NCBI GenBank assembly: GCA_946414115.1
Contig: CAMKNF010000030.1
Coordinates: 1-15,158, forward strand
DNA from: an uncultured Ruminococcus sp.
GTDB lineage: Bacteria; Bacillota; Clostridia; Oscillospirales; Acutalibacteraceae
Reading direction: 5' to 3'
Length of the DNA stretch: 15,158 nt
Positions 6,160-14,370 of this stretch are shown piece after piece; positions within the stretch are counted from its first letter, which is position 1; each line of letters starts with the position of its first letter. The notes below the pieces were generated by a model. The model ran no database searches and was not told the origin of the DNA. It worked only from the letters and a program-made list of their open reading frames with translations. The translations under genes and the position numbers were made by a program.

Positions 6160-8862
6160 CTAAATGTTATCGTTGCGGATTGTTTCAATTATGTTCTGCT
6201 TCTGCACCTTTGAAATTGAGAATCTCATAATCAGCCACACAACCGCAAACACGAACACAATGCTTATTAAAATAGCCGAATACGGCACAACAAAGTCGGT
6301 TGCAAGGTTCATTGAAAATGCCTTGAAAATTCCAAGTCCTGCAAGCAGTCCGAGCGGAATACCGATTATCAGCGACTTAACACCGTAGAACAAACTTTCA
6401 AGACGTATCATACGATTGAATTCACGCTTTGTCATTCCGATTGATTTAAGCATTGCAAATTCCTTGCTCCTCAGTCGCATATTAGTTGTAATTGTGTTGA
6501 AGATATTTGTCACGCCGATAAGCGAAATTACGATGATAAAGCCGTAGGCAAAAATGCTGATTACAAGCGTCATTGCGTTGTACATATTCGCCATTTTCTC
6601 AACGTTATATACGCTGTAGGTCTGACCGCCGTCAAGCTTCTTTATCGTTTCTTCAAGCTCGTTTGCGTTTTCAGCGTTAATGTATATTCCTGCACTCAGA
6701 TAATCTATATCGTAATTATTTTTCAGAGTGTCAAAACTTACAAGCAAATAAACATCACTCTCGGAAGGACGGAAGTGTTTCAGTGCCTCGGGCGTTGAGT
6801 TATAAACCTTTGCAGTTTCAATATCAAAGCTCTTGTAGTATTCGTCATTTGCAGGGTCGTTGCTTTCTCTGACCGTCAAAGATTTCACCTTGTCGGCTTT
6901 GAAAAGCTCGCCCTTTTGCAGATGTTCGTTCTCATCTAAATATTCAAAGTTATTTATTAGAATACCTTTATCCTTTACCTCGTTATAATCAAGTCCGAGT
7001 TCTTTCAGCTTTTGCTTATAGGTCACATCGTCAAAGGCTAAAAGCTCGAGATAATAAAAATCACTCTCGGCTGAAGTAAAATTGTAAATGCTTGCGTCGT
7101 CTGTTAAAACGCCTTTTAATTCGTCAGTTCTTTTGATATAACCGCCTAAGATACCTTCAAGACGGCAGTTCTCTACACCGTCAAGCTGTGAAAGCGTTTC
7201 AAAATCCGCATTGATTTCGTCAAACTCTTTGTAAAAGTCCACTCTGTCCACCGAGAGATTATAATCAATCTCGTGGTAATACTTTGCGCTGTACTCCGTT
7301 CCGTACTGAATAAAGCTTGAAACGGCTATGAAAACTGCAACACTGACAACGATTGAGATTACCGTTGTGCGGTACTTTTTCTTACTTCTTTTGAGGTTTT
7401 TGTAGGCGATTTCACCGCCCATACCGAACAGCTTTTTGATGAATTTCGGGCATTTGTAGGCTTTCTGCTTTTTCTTCTTGATTTTGATGTCGTTGTTGCC
7501 CCTTACAGCGTCAATCGGAGCAATTTTTGAGGCTCTTATCGCACTGCCGAGCGTTGAGAAAAGAATGGTAAGGAGCGACAGCGCAACTGCAAGTACAATT
7601 GCAAAAACAGGAACGCTGTAGACAAACGAAGTTCCGTTGAGCATATCGGCAAGCAATACGTTTAAAAGCTGAATGAGAATTGCAACTACTCCCACTCCGA
7701 GCAATATTCCCAGCGGTATGCCGATCAGCGCAAGCACAAAGCCCTCAAAAAGCACATTGTGACGTATCTGACGTGACGTTGCGCCGACCGAGGACAACAT
7801 TCCGTACAGTCTTGTTTTTTCGGTGATTGAAATTGCAAAGCTGTTGCGGATAACAAACACGCTTGCGACAATTACAATTGCGATAATGATAGCCGCAAGG
7901 GTGAAGAACATTTGCAGAGCGTTGTCGCTTAACGCATAACCCTTGTAGGAAAGCAGAGTAGTATTTACGGAGAAATAGTTATACTTTGTTTCGTCCGGTT
8001 CAAGCTCACGGCTATCGTTAAGATACTCCCTTAAACGCTCCTCTGAAATTCCCGTAATCTGCGAGGTGGTCTGAATGTAATTTTTCTCTCCCTCGTCTGT
8101 GTATTTTACATAAAGCCAGCCGTCCTTTGAAATATCGTCCGACTCTGCGGCGGTAAAAAGAGGAAAGTATGCTCCGCTTTCCGGAGGCTCTAAACAGCGA
8201 GTATAGTATTCGTCAAGTATGCCGACAATTTTATATTTCTTGCTCGACTCAACCTCAAAATGCTCGTCAATCTCATTAACGGTAGCCGAGGTTTCACCCA
8301 TAATTTCCTGTTCGTCATAATCAAAATCCAACCCATAAGGATTTGTGTTCGGAATAACTCTTCCGTCAGCGGTTTTGCGCACTCCCTTTTCAAGCGTGAT
8401 TGTGTCGCCCACCTTGTATTCCTTTGCTGAGTTATTTATAAAGCTCTGCGTGAGCACAAGCTCCGAGCCGTTTTCGGGGTATCTGCCGTCCTTCAGCGGA
8501 AGATTAAAGCAGTCGGTAAACGCTTTGGGTGTTAAAATCTGAACGTAAGCGTAAGGTTTTTTGTCGTTTTTATAATTCGGTATTCTGACAAAATCGCCGT
8601 AATCACACATATAGACGGTTTCAACATTTCTGTTCGCCTTGATTTCCTTTACGTCCTCGCCCGTTGCGTTCCCCGAAATGAACAAGTCATAATTTCCCGA
8701 AAAATTAATCTGACCGTCAATCATAGTCTGCTGACCGCTTGCGGCAATTCCTGCAACAACGGTAATCAGCGCAGTCGAAAGCAGTATGCCGATAATTGTA
8801 ACAATCGTCCGACTTTTGTTGAGTTTAAGATTTTTGAGCGTGAGTTTATTAAGTGTGTTCAC
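6160..8862 (-). CDS. FtsX/MacB-type ABC transporter permease, double-domain
   Basis: A 900-residue membrane protein made of two related halves. The first half has a helix at about 17-40, an extracytoplasmic domain to about 310 and an FtsX-type three-helix block (about 314-450, with RNSFAISITEKTRLYGMLSSVGAT). A basic linker rich in Lys (about 455-480) leads to the second half: a helix near 499-521, a second outside domain to about 755, then FtsX helices with MRLRSKEFAMLKSIGMT and the C-terminal membrane segments. This is the mechanotransmission-type fold. The start is GTG at 8862, with GAGGAGG, inside the last codons of the ATPase gene, as ribosome site; only two bases separate the genes. It is larger than BceB-type permeases (about 650 residues) and has two outside domains rather than one. 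Likely substrates are peptides, lipids or envelope-active compounds, but this is not shown. Confidence 0.92.
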   Translation of the reverse strand: MNTLNKLTLKNLKLNKSRTIVTIIGILLSTALITVVAGIAASGQQTMIDGQINFSGNYDLFISGNATGEDVKEIKANRNVETVYMCDYGDFVRIPNYKNDKKPYAYVQILTPKAFTDCFNLPLKDGRYPENGSELVLTQSFINNSAKEYKVGDTITLEKGVRKTADGRVIPNTNPYGLDFDYDEQEIMGETSATVNEIDEHFEVESSKKYKIVGILDEYYTRCLEPPESGAYFPLFTAAESDDISKDGWLYVKYTDEGEKNYIQTTSQITGISEERLREYLNDSRELEPDETKYNYFSVNTTLLSYKGYALSDNALQMFFTLAAIIIAIVIVASVFVIRNSFAISITEKTRLYGMLSSVGATSRQIRHNVLFEGFVLALIGIPLGILLGVGVVAILIQLLNVLLADMLNGTSFVYSVPVFAIVLAVALSLLTILFSTLGSAIRASKIAPIDAVRGNNDIKIKKKKQKAYKCPKFIKKLFGMGGEIAYKNLKRSKKKYRTTVISIVVSVAVFIAVSSFIQYGTEYSAKYYHEIDYNLSVDRVDFYKEFDEINADFETLSQLDGVENCRLEGILGGYIKRTDELKGVLTDDASIYNFTSAESDFYYLELLAFDDVTYKQKLKELGLDYNEVKDKGILINNFEYLDENEHLQKGELFKADKVKSLTVRESNDPANDEYYKSFDIETAKVYNSTPEALKHFRPSESDVYLLVSFDTLKNNYDIDYLSAGIYINAENANELEETIKKLDGGQTYSVYNVEKMANMYNAMTLVISIFAYGFIIVISLIGVTNIFNTITTNMRLRSKEFAMLKSIGMTKREFNRMIRLESLFYGVKSLIIGIPLGLLAGLGIFKAFSMNLATDFVVPYSAILISIVFVFAVVWLIMRFSISKVQKQNIIETIRNDNI

Positions 8863-8864
8863 CT

Positions 8865-9536
8865 TTAACCCTCCTCAACAATTTTGCCGTCGCTTATGGT
8901 GATTATCCTGTCAGCCTGCTTAGCAAGCTCCAGATCGTGCGTAATCATTATGATTGTCTGATTGTAGGTTCGGTTTGAGATTTTCAGCAGGTTCATAATG
9001 TCATCAGACGCCTTTGTGTCGAGGTTGCCTGTCGGCTCGTCTGCAAGCACAAGCGCAGGATTTGAAATCAGCGCACGTGCAATTGACGTTCTCTGCTGCT
9101 GACCGCCCGAAAGCTCGTTTGGCAGATGCTTTCTTCTTGCACGCAAGCCGAAGGTGTCGAGAATTTCGTCAAGCTGTTTTTTATCAACTGGATTTTTATC
9201 GAGGTCGCACGGCAATGTAATATTCTCCTCAACCGTCAGAATCGGAATGAGGTTATAGAACTGGTAGACAATTCCGATTTGCCGTCTGCGGAAAATTGCC
9301 AGCGTGTCGCTGTTCATCTTTGTAATATCGTTGCCGTCAATGAAGATTTTTCCGCTTGTGGGGCGGTCAACTCCGCCGATAAGGTGCAGAAGCGTTGACT
9401 TTCCGCTTCCGCTTGCGCCGACGATTGCGACAAACTCGCCCTTTTCAACAGAAAGCGAAATATCGTCAACGGCGTTCACCTGATTTTCGCCCTCGCCGTA
9501 GGTTTTTACAAGGTTTTCAACTCTTAAAATTTCCAT
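8865..9536 (-). CDS. MacB/LolD-type ABC transporter ATP-binding protein
   Basis: A 223-residue ATPase: Walker A GASGSGKST (40-48), Q92 in YQFYNLIP, signature LSGGQQQR (142-149), Walker B LVLADEPTGNLD (162-173) with Glu167, and His200 in ITHDLELA. DEPTGNLD and the QFYNLIP stretch are the marks of the MacB/LolD/FtsE group that pairs with FtsX-type permeases, here encoded two bases downstream. The ATG at 9536 is chosen because GGGAGTG precedes it and the protein begins MEILRVENLVKTYG as in the family; the frame is open to 9614, but those 26 extra residues cross the upstream palindrome and have no ribosome site. Regulation is probably by the adjacent two-component system. Confidence 0.95.
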   Translation of the reverse strand: MEILRVENLVKTYGEGENQVNAVDDISLSVEKGEFVAIVGASGSGKSTLLHLIGGVDRPTSGKIFIDGNDITKMNSDTLAIFRRRQIGIVYQFYNLIPILTVEENITLPCDLDKNPVDKKQLDEILDTFGLRARRKHLPNELSGGQQQRTSIARALISNPALVLADEPTGNLDTKASDDIMNLLKISNRTYNQTIIMITHDLELAKQADRIITISDGKIVEEG

Positions 9537-9575
9537 AAAACACACTCCCAAAATAGAATTTACATTAAAGACAGC

Positions 9576-9595
9576 AGGACTTTCCGGACAGTCCT
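9576..9595. promoter_or_regulatory. 20-bp near-perfect palindrome upstream of the ABC operon
   Basis: AGGACTTTCCGGACAGTCCT matches its reverse complement at 18 of 20 positions (one mismatched pair). It begins 40 bases before the ATPase start codon, downstream of the predicted transcription start, so it is either an operator or a 6-bp RNA hairpin in the leader. Confidence 0.55.
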
Positions 9596-9612
9596 CCCGA
9601 GCTTTCAGGCAC

Positions 9613-9645
9613 ATATTACACCCGCAAAATGACTCTAATGTGACT
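9613..9645 (-). promoter_or_regulatory. candidate regulated promoter of the ABC operon
   Basis: On the minus strand AGTCA occurs twice, exactly 11 bases apart (9645-9641 and 9634-9630), in AAGTCACATT then AGAGTCATTTT. The -10-like TAATAT lies at 9618-9613 with no good -35. An 11-bp direct repeat around a poor -35 is what OmpR-family regulators often use. The assignment to the regulator at 5357-6010 is inference. Confidence 0.45.
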
Positions 9646-9650
9646 TTAAT

Positions 9651-9702
9651 AAAATAATTCGGGCAAGCAGGTCACGAATCACATCGACCTGTCTGCCCGA
9701 AT
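9651..9702 (-). terminator. terminator of the Crp-family gene
   Basis: ATTCGGGCA-ag-CAGGTC (9657-9673) pairs with GACCTG-tc-TGCCCGAAT (9686-9702) around a 12-base loop: a 17-position stem with one 2x2 mismatch. On the minus strand it is followed by TATTTTATT. It begins about 40 bases beyond the Crp-like stop codon and insulates the ABC operon. Confidence 0.8.
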
Positions 9703-9743
9703 TTAATTGTTAATTTTATTGTAAATTATTAATTGTAAGTTGC

Positions 9744-10388
9744 TCACATTTCTGACATTTCTTCAAGACGGTCACGGTTTTTGATTATAATTTTTCTGTA
9801 CGCCGTTGTAATATAGCCGTTTGCGGAAAATTTGCCGAGCGTCTTGCTGACCGTCACCCTCGACACGCCCACTGATGAGGCTATTTCTTCGTGCGTAAGG
9901 CTAACACGTCTGTCCTTTTCGCTCTGCAAAAGCAGTCGTGCAATTCGTGCGTCAGCCTGCAAAAACGTCATTGAGTCGAGCTGTGAGGACAGCAAGCGGA
10001 TTCTGTTTGACAGGATTTCAAGCAGTTCAAACGCAAGTTTCGGGTGCTTTGCAAAGAGGTTTGTCAGCGTCTGCTCGTCAATCATAACGACCTCGCAGTT
10101 TGTAACGGCTCGTGCCGAGCTTACCCTCGGCTTTTTGTCAAAAAATGCGCCCTCGCCGAGTAACTCGCCCTTTGAAGCAGTGTTGAGCGTTTTTTCCATA
10201 CCGTCAATTGAAGTCATAAACACGCTCACCTTTCCCTTTTTCAGATAGCAGAAGGTCTTTGCCAAATCCCCCTGACGGTAGATTATCTCGCCCTTTGAAA
10301 AACTGCGCACAGTTCCGAGCGACTCAAAAATCTCCTGCATATCCTTCTTCGTTTCCGTTCCCGAATGCGATAAATTAACGCCCTGCAA
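9744..10388 (-). CDS. Crp/Fnr-family transcriptional regulator
   Basis: A 214-residue regulator, counted from the TTG at 10388. Residues about 27-130 form a cyclic-nucleotide-binding-like beta roll (FSKGEIIYRQGD, then GELLGEGAFFDKKPRVSSARA with an Arg in the phosphate cassette), then a long dimer helix. Residues 164-187 (LTHEEIASSVGVSRVTVSKT) are the winged helix-turn-helix. Only two Cys (47 and 98) are present and not in an FNR-type cluster motif, so an iron-sulfur sensor is unlikely. The ligand is unknown. GGGGGTG lies five bases before the TTG; an internal ATG at 10340 would give 198 residues but has a crowded ribosome site. It is transcribed alone, divergent from the LRR-dockerin gene, which it might control. 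Confidence 0.9.
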   Translation of the reverse strand: MQGVNLSHSGTETKKDMQEIFESLGTVRSFSKGEIIYRQGDLAKTFCYLKKGKVSVFMTSIDGMEKTLNTASKGELLGEGAFFDKKPRVSSARAVTNCEVVMIDEQTLTNLFAKHPKLAFELLEILSNRIRLLSSQLDSMTFLQADARIARLLLQSEKDRRVSLTHEEIASSVGVSRVTVSKTLGKFSANGYITTAYRKIIIKNRDRLEEMSEM

Positions 10389-10428
10389 AACCTCACCCCC
10401 GATTTATTTATAATTTATTTATTGATTT

Positions 10429-10457
10429 ATTCTACCATTTTTCTCTGCTGTTTTCAA
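10429..10457 (-). promoter_or_regulatory. promoter of the Crp-family gene
   Basis: On the minus strand TTGAAA (10457-10452), 17 bases, TAGAAT (10434-10429), leaving a leader of about 35 bases. TTGATT/AATCAA half-sites (10422-10427 and 10456-10461) flank it symmetrically; TTGAT half-sites are typical of Fnr-type proteins, though the spacing is far too wide for one dimer site. Confidence 0.65.
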
Positions 10458-10525
10458 TCAAAAGAAAAAACTGCGTTAAAAAATTCTCAACCTGCAATCA
10501 TATCCGTCATTTGTCGGCTTTTATA

Positions 10526-10554
10526 TTGCATTGCACTATTATATGTGGTATAAT
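10526..10554 (+). promoter_or_regulatory. promoter of the LRR-dockerin gene
   Basis: TTGCAT (10526-10531), 17 bases, TATAAT (10549-10554), matching consensus at ten of twelve positions. The predicted start near 10561 gives a leader of about 90 bases, which ends in a small hairpin TGTATT-ataa-AATACA (10615-10630) just before the ribosome site. I recognise no riboswitch in the leader. Confidence 0.75.
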
Positions 10555-10651
10555 GTATATATTAAGCGGCGAGATTCTGAGTTTTTTGTTGCTTTGGCTT
10601 ATGCCGATTCTTTTTGTATTATAAAATACATTTCTTCAAGGAGGTATGAAT

Positions 10652-12583
10652 ATGAAAATTAAAAAATTCTCGTGTGCAATTTTAGCTCTTATTTTGCTTT
10701 TTAGCACATCGGTTTTTGCACAGTTCAGCGTTAATGCGGTTGAAATTTCCGAACAGGATTCTTCGGTTTCAGGCGAACTGAAATATACCGTTCTGAGCGA
10801 CGGTACTGCAAAAATCATAAGTTATTATACAACGGCAACCTCATACAGCGTTCCCGAAACTATTAATGACCACGTTGTTTCTGCAATCGGCGATGATGCT
10901 TTTTGGGGCTGTTCAAGGCTACAGAGCATTACTATTCCCGAAAACGTTAAAAGCATCGGAAGCAGTGCGTTTGAAGGCTGTACAAAGCTTGCCGAAATCA
11001 ATGTAACCGACAGTCTGACCAAAATCGGCGAACGTGCGTTTTACAACACAGCGTTCTACAACAACGCCGATAACTGGCAAGACAACGCTCTTTATCTGGG
11101 CAATCACCTTATAAGAGTCAGAACGTCTGCCGAGGGCAGATTTGAAATTAAAAAAGGTACTCTTACAACTGCCGATTACGCCTTTGAAAATTGCAAAAGC
11201 CTTACCGAAATTTCAATTCCCGATACAGTAAAAATTATCGGTGCAGATACGTTTGCAAGTTGTCAGAGCCTGACAGGCTTAACAATCCCCGACAGCGTTA
11301 CATCAATCGGTACATCTGCTTTCTATGAATGCAAGAACCTTGAAACAATGGTAATTCCCGAAAGCATAACCGAGATAAAGGCAGGCACCTTCACAGACTG
11401 CACAAGTCTTGTGAGCATAACTCTGCCGAAAAATCTTAAAAGCATCGGACAAAGTGCTTTTTCATATTGCAGAGCGCTTAAAAGCATCGACATTCCCGAC
11501 GGAATTGAAATAATAAACGACAGAACCTTCTTCCTGTGTGAAAGCCTTGAAAGCATTACTATTCCTGACGGAGTTACAAGTATAGGCAGTTACTGCTTTG
11601 ACACCTGCTTAAGCTTGCAGAGCATTTCAATTCCCGACAGCGTTACAAGCATAGGCGGATTTGCTTTCAACCGCTGTGAAAAGCTAAAATCACTTGAATT
11701 CCCGAAAGACATCAAGATAATTAATATGCATATCTGCTGGGGCTGTTCCGACCTTGAGAGCGTTACCATACCGGAAGGCGTAACAGAAATATGGGCCGGG
11801 GCTTTCTACAGCTGTTCAAGCCTAAAGACAATTGACCTTCCCGACACAATCACAAAAATTGACAGCGGTGTATTCCAGTACTGCATTTCACTTGAAAGTC
11901 TGGAAATTCCGAGCGGCGTAACAACCATAAGCAGTAATCTGTGTGAAAACGCCATCAATCTTAAAAGTGTCAGCCTGCCCGAAGGCGTAACAGAAATAGG
12001 TGCAGGCGCATTTAGCGTTTGCGAAAGTCTGACAGACATAAACATTCCAAAGAGCGTTAAAACCATAGGCAGCGGTGCATTCGGAAGATGTTTATTTGAA
12101 AAATTTGAAATTCCTGACGGCGTAACCGTTATCAACAGCGGCACATTTTCATCCTGCCCACAATTGAGCTCGGTAACAATTCCCGACAGCGTAACAAGCA
12201 TTAACAGCTATGCATTCTTTGCCTGTAAAAATCTGAAAAGCATCACAATTCCCGAAAGCGTAACAAGCATTGACAGCTATGCTTTCATGGAAATTGACGA
12301 CCTTACAATATACGGCTATACCGGCAGCTATGCCGAAAGATTTGCAAATTTTAAAGGCTATAAATTCGTCAGCCTTGACAACAAAGAGCCTGAATATACG
12401 GTAAAAGATATAGACGGCGATTCTCAAATCACCGTCAACGACGCTACAATCGTGCAGAAGTACGTCTCCTCTCTTGTACAGCTTACAGCAGAACAACAGG
12501 CCGCCGCTGACGTAAACGGCGACAACGCTGTAAACGTCAAGGACTCAACACTTATTCAGAAATATTTAGTCACAGGTAACTGA
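10652..12583 (+). CDS. secreted BspA-like leucine-rich-repeat protein with C-terminal type I dockerin
   Basis: A 643-residue protein counted from the ATG at 10652. AAGGAGG (10638-10644) is seven bases upstream of this ATG but only one base from the ATG at 10646, which is therefore rejected. Residues 1-23 are a signal peptide (KIKK, hydrophobic core, then VFA). About 20 repeats of 22-24 residues follow (about 77-560), of the form TSIGSxAFxxCxxLxSITIPDSV, the TpLRR/BspA pattern; one carries the family's usual insertion (NADNWQDNALYLGNHLIRVR). Residues 582-643 are a dockerin with two calcium-loop repeats, DIDGDSQITVNDATIVQKYV and DVNGDNAVNVKDSTLIQKYL. The protein should be exported and held on a cohesin scaffold rather than anchored itself; no sortase motif is present. 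BspA repeats mediate binding to proteins or glycans in other species. It is monocistronic with its own promoter and terminator. Confidence 0.93.
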   Translation: MKIKKFSCAILALILLFSTSVFAQFSVNAVEISEQDSSVSGELKYTVLSDGTAKIISYYTTATSYSVPETINDHVVSAIGDDAFWGCSRLQSITIPENVKSIGSSAFEGCTKLAEINVTDSLTKIGERAFYNTAFYNNADNWQDNALYLGNHLIRVRTSAEGRFEIKKGTLTTADYAFENCKSLTEISIPDTVKIIGADTFASCQSLTGLTIPDSVTSIGTSAFYECKNLETMVIPESITEIKAGTFTDCTSLVSITLPKNLKSIGQSAFSYCRALKSIDIPDGIEIINDRTFFLCESLESITIPDGVTSIGSYCFDTCLSLQSISIPDSVTSIGGFAFNRCEKLKSLEFPKDIKIINMHICWGCSDLESVTIPEGVTEIWAGAFYSCSSLKTIDLPDTITKIDSGVFQYCISLESLEIPSGVTTISSNLCENAINLKSVSLPEGVTEIGAGAFSVCESLTDINIPKSVKTIGSGAFGRCLFEKFEIPDGVTVINSGTFSSCPQLSSVTIPDSVTSINSYAFFACKNLKSITIPESVTSIDSYAFMEIDDLTIYGYTGSYAERFANFKGYKFVSLDNKEPEYTVKDIDGDSQITVNDATIVQKYVSSLVQLTAEQQAAADVNGDNAVNVKDSTLIQKYLVTGN

Positions 12584-12618
12584 TAAGCGGCAAAACACAG
12601 TCAGCCAAAATTAATATG

Positions 12619-12656
12619 AATCACCCCCACGGCAATTGCTCGTGGGGGTGATTTTT
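12619..12656 (+). terminator. terminator of the LRR-dockerin gene
   Basis: A perfect 13-bp stem AATCACCCCCACG (12619-12631)/CGTGGGGGTGATT (12641-12653), nine-base loop, then TTT. It lies between convergent genes and could also stop transcription from the right, though with a poorer T-run. Confidence 0.9.
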
Positions 12657-12698
12657 ATACAGGTCAATATAATTCTATTGTCATATCCGATGCGTATT

Positions 12699-13847
12699 TC
12701 AAGCCAGACTGAATGTAATATTCGGTGAAAAATACACTCCGTCCTCTTCACTCTCATAGTATCCTACATTGATTTTTTGAGTTTGCGCACTGCCGTCCGT
12801 GAATTTTACGGTTACGTCAATCTCTGCGCCGTCTGCCGTCTTTTGCACCATCTGATTATTCAGCTTTTCCATTTTTCTCTCAAGCTCGTTTTCTTCATCG
12901 GACACCGTTCCAAATTCGCCGTTTGCCCTGCGGTTTTCGGCTCTCAATGTGAGCAATTCATCGTTTAACTTGCAATATTCATTCATAAGCTCGTCAATAT
13001 CACTGTCCGTTCTGTCTGTTTCAACAACAAGGCTGATTGCCTGACCGATTTCTATTATCTGTTCCTTATCCGTCGGATTTTTCAGCGTATAAGTAAATCC
13101 GTCGCAGAATTCTCCGTACAAGCCGTCAGAGTGTTCTTCAAATTCCGCTTTGGTGTACTGCGAATTTTCAAGACTGTTATAGTCGGAAAAATCACCCGAT
13201 TCAGCTATCTTTTTCTGCCCGAAATATCTTTTATCGATTATCTTGTTATTTTCATTGTCTATTATTTCATCTTCCGTACTCACGAAAATTTCAGAAGAAA
13301 TAACAAAATACACGCCTTTGCGGTTCGACCTGAACACAACGCTTTCTATGTTACTACCCTTTATGTTCAGCTCCGTAAGCTCATAGTCGTTAAAATAATC
13401 AACCTTGCCCTGTTTATTGCGGTAAACGGTATCTTCGTTTTCAAAGTCCTTCAACAAAAACTGACCGCCGTTCATTCCCGAAAACATACCTATCACCGAT
13501 TTGTTTTCAATTTCAGCCGCATTAGCCGTTATTGAGAAAATGTTGCCGCTTGATTTTTTGCTGTCATCAGAGGTTGTCGCACCGTTATTTTCAGATGCCT
13601 TGTTGAAATTTGAAAAGCCCATATAGCAAGCCGTTCCTATAAGCGCAACCGCAAGCGATGCGGCTACGGCTCTTGTCCACGTTGTGTTGAAAATTTTATT
13701 TTTCTTCGGCTTGTTTTCTTCCTTTTCAAGCTTTCTGTCAGCCTCACGCATTTTTTCAAGCAGAATTTCCTTCTGATTTCTGCTTAATTTTATGTTTTCG
13801 GCTTCGTTTTTATATGTTTCTCTGTCAAAATCATTTTTGTCAATCAT
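12699..13847 (-). CDS. single-pass membrane protein, probable anti-sigma factor
   Basis: A 382-residue protein from the ATG at 13847, chosen because AAGGAG lies seven bases upstream; the frame is open to 13898, inside the sigma gene. The N-terminal cytoplasmic part (1-55) is highly charged and helical (IKLSRNQKEILLEKMREADRK). One helix follows (about 57-79, RAVAASLAVALIGTACYMGF), then an outside domain of about 300 residues with a charged coiled-coil-like stretch near 284-335. No HxxxCxxC zinc motif is present, so it is not a classical ZAS anti-sigma. The call rests on its eight-base overlap with the ECF sigma gene and its topology; the domain itself is one I do not recognise. It would hold the sigma factor at the membrane and release it on an envelope signal. 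Confidence 0.7.
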   Translation of the reverse strand: MIDKNDFDRETYKNEAENIKLSRNQKEILLEKMREADRKLEKEENKPKKNKIFNTTWTRAVAASLAVALIGTACYMGFSNFNKASENNGATTSDDSKKSSGNIFSITANAAEIENKSVIGMFSGMNGGQFLLKDFENEDTVYRNKQGKVDYFNDYELTELNIKGSNIESVVFRSNRKGVYFVISSEIFVSTEDEIIDNENNKIIDKRYFGQKKIAESGDFSDYNSLENSQYTKAEFEEHSDGLYGEFCDGFTYTLKNPTDKEQIIEIGQAISLVVETDRTDSDIDELMNEYCKLNDELLTLRAENRRANGEFGTVSDEENELERKMEKLNNQMVQKTADGAEIDVTVKFTDGSAQTQKINVGYYESEEDGVYFSPNITFSLA

Positions 13848-14337
13848 AGCTCTGCTCCTTTTCGATAATTTCTTTAAGATTTTTTCTGCCCCGAACAAGC
13901 CGTGACTTCACCGCCGACTGCGTTATGTCAAGGACTTTCGCAATCTCGGATATTTTCATATTCTCGTAGTAAAACAGATAAATAACTGCGCTGTACTTCG
14001 GCGGCAGTGACATAACGGACTCAAACAGCGTTGTGTCACTCGTCTTGTCCGTCACGCCCATCTCGGCAATATCGTCAAGCGGTACGCTATAACGGACATA
14101 AGCCGAGGTTTTACAGCTTTTTGAGCAGTTCACGGCGGCACGCAAAAGCCACGCCTTGAGATGGTCGTCGTTTTTTATCTTGTGTTTATTTTTAATGAGC
14201 CTAACAAAAACCTCCTGACACACGTCAAATGCGTCGTCCTTATTTTTGGTTATGTTCAGGGCAACCCTGTAAATGGTGTCGGAATATTCATTTACGGCTT
14301 TGGCAATTAAATCATCAGCGCTGATTAAATCATTCAT
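13840..14337 (-). CDS. ECF-type RNA polymerase sigma factor
   Basis: A 165-residue sigma-70 family protein with regions 2 and 4 only. Region 2 is IYRVALNITKNKDDAFDVCQ, then EVFVRLIKN and HLKAWLLRAAVNCSKS; region 4 is LPPKYSAVIYLFYYENMKIS, then EIAKVLDITQSAVKSRLVRGRKNL, the -35-recognition helix-turn-helix. AGGAGG (14350-14345 on the minus strand) is seven bases from the ATG at 14337 and four from the ATG at 14340; the former is preferred, one residue shorter. The upstream ATG at 14358 precedes the ribosome site and is rejected. The last codons overlap the anti-sigma start by eight bases. It redirects RNA polymerase to stress or envelope genes, probably including its own operon. Confidence 0.92.
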   Translation of the reverse strand: MNDLISADDLIAKAVNEYSDTIYRVALNITKNKDDAFDVCQEVFVRLIKNKHKIKNDDHLKAWLLRAAVNCSKSCKTSAYVRYSVPLDDIAEMGVTDKTSDTTLFESVMSLPPKYSAVIYLFYYENMKISEIAKVLDITQSAVKSRLVRGRKNLKEIIEKEQSYD

Positions 14338-14370
14338 CATCACCCCTCCTTTGTACATAACACTTTTTTA

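Noticed and set aside
4062..9536. Classical BceRS-BceAB bacitracin module
   Set aside because: The permease is about 250 residues longer than BceB with two outside domains, and the kinase has a real extracytoplasmic segment.
9537..9614. N-terminal extension of the MacB-type ATPase
   Set aside because: Family members start at MEILRVENL-like positions; the extension crosses a palindrome and has no ribosome site.
10870..12340. Regular repeats of about 69 bases resembling a CRISPR or satellite array
   Set aside because: They are the DNA of the leucine-rich repeats: in frame, diverged at third positions and without uniform repeat-spacer structure.
14338..14358. Sigma factor start at the ATG at 14358
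   Set aside because: The AGGAGG ribosome site lies inside this stretch, so translation must begin at 14340 or 14337.
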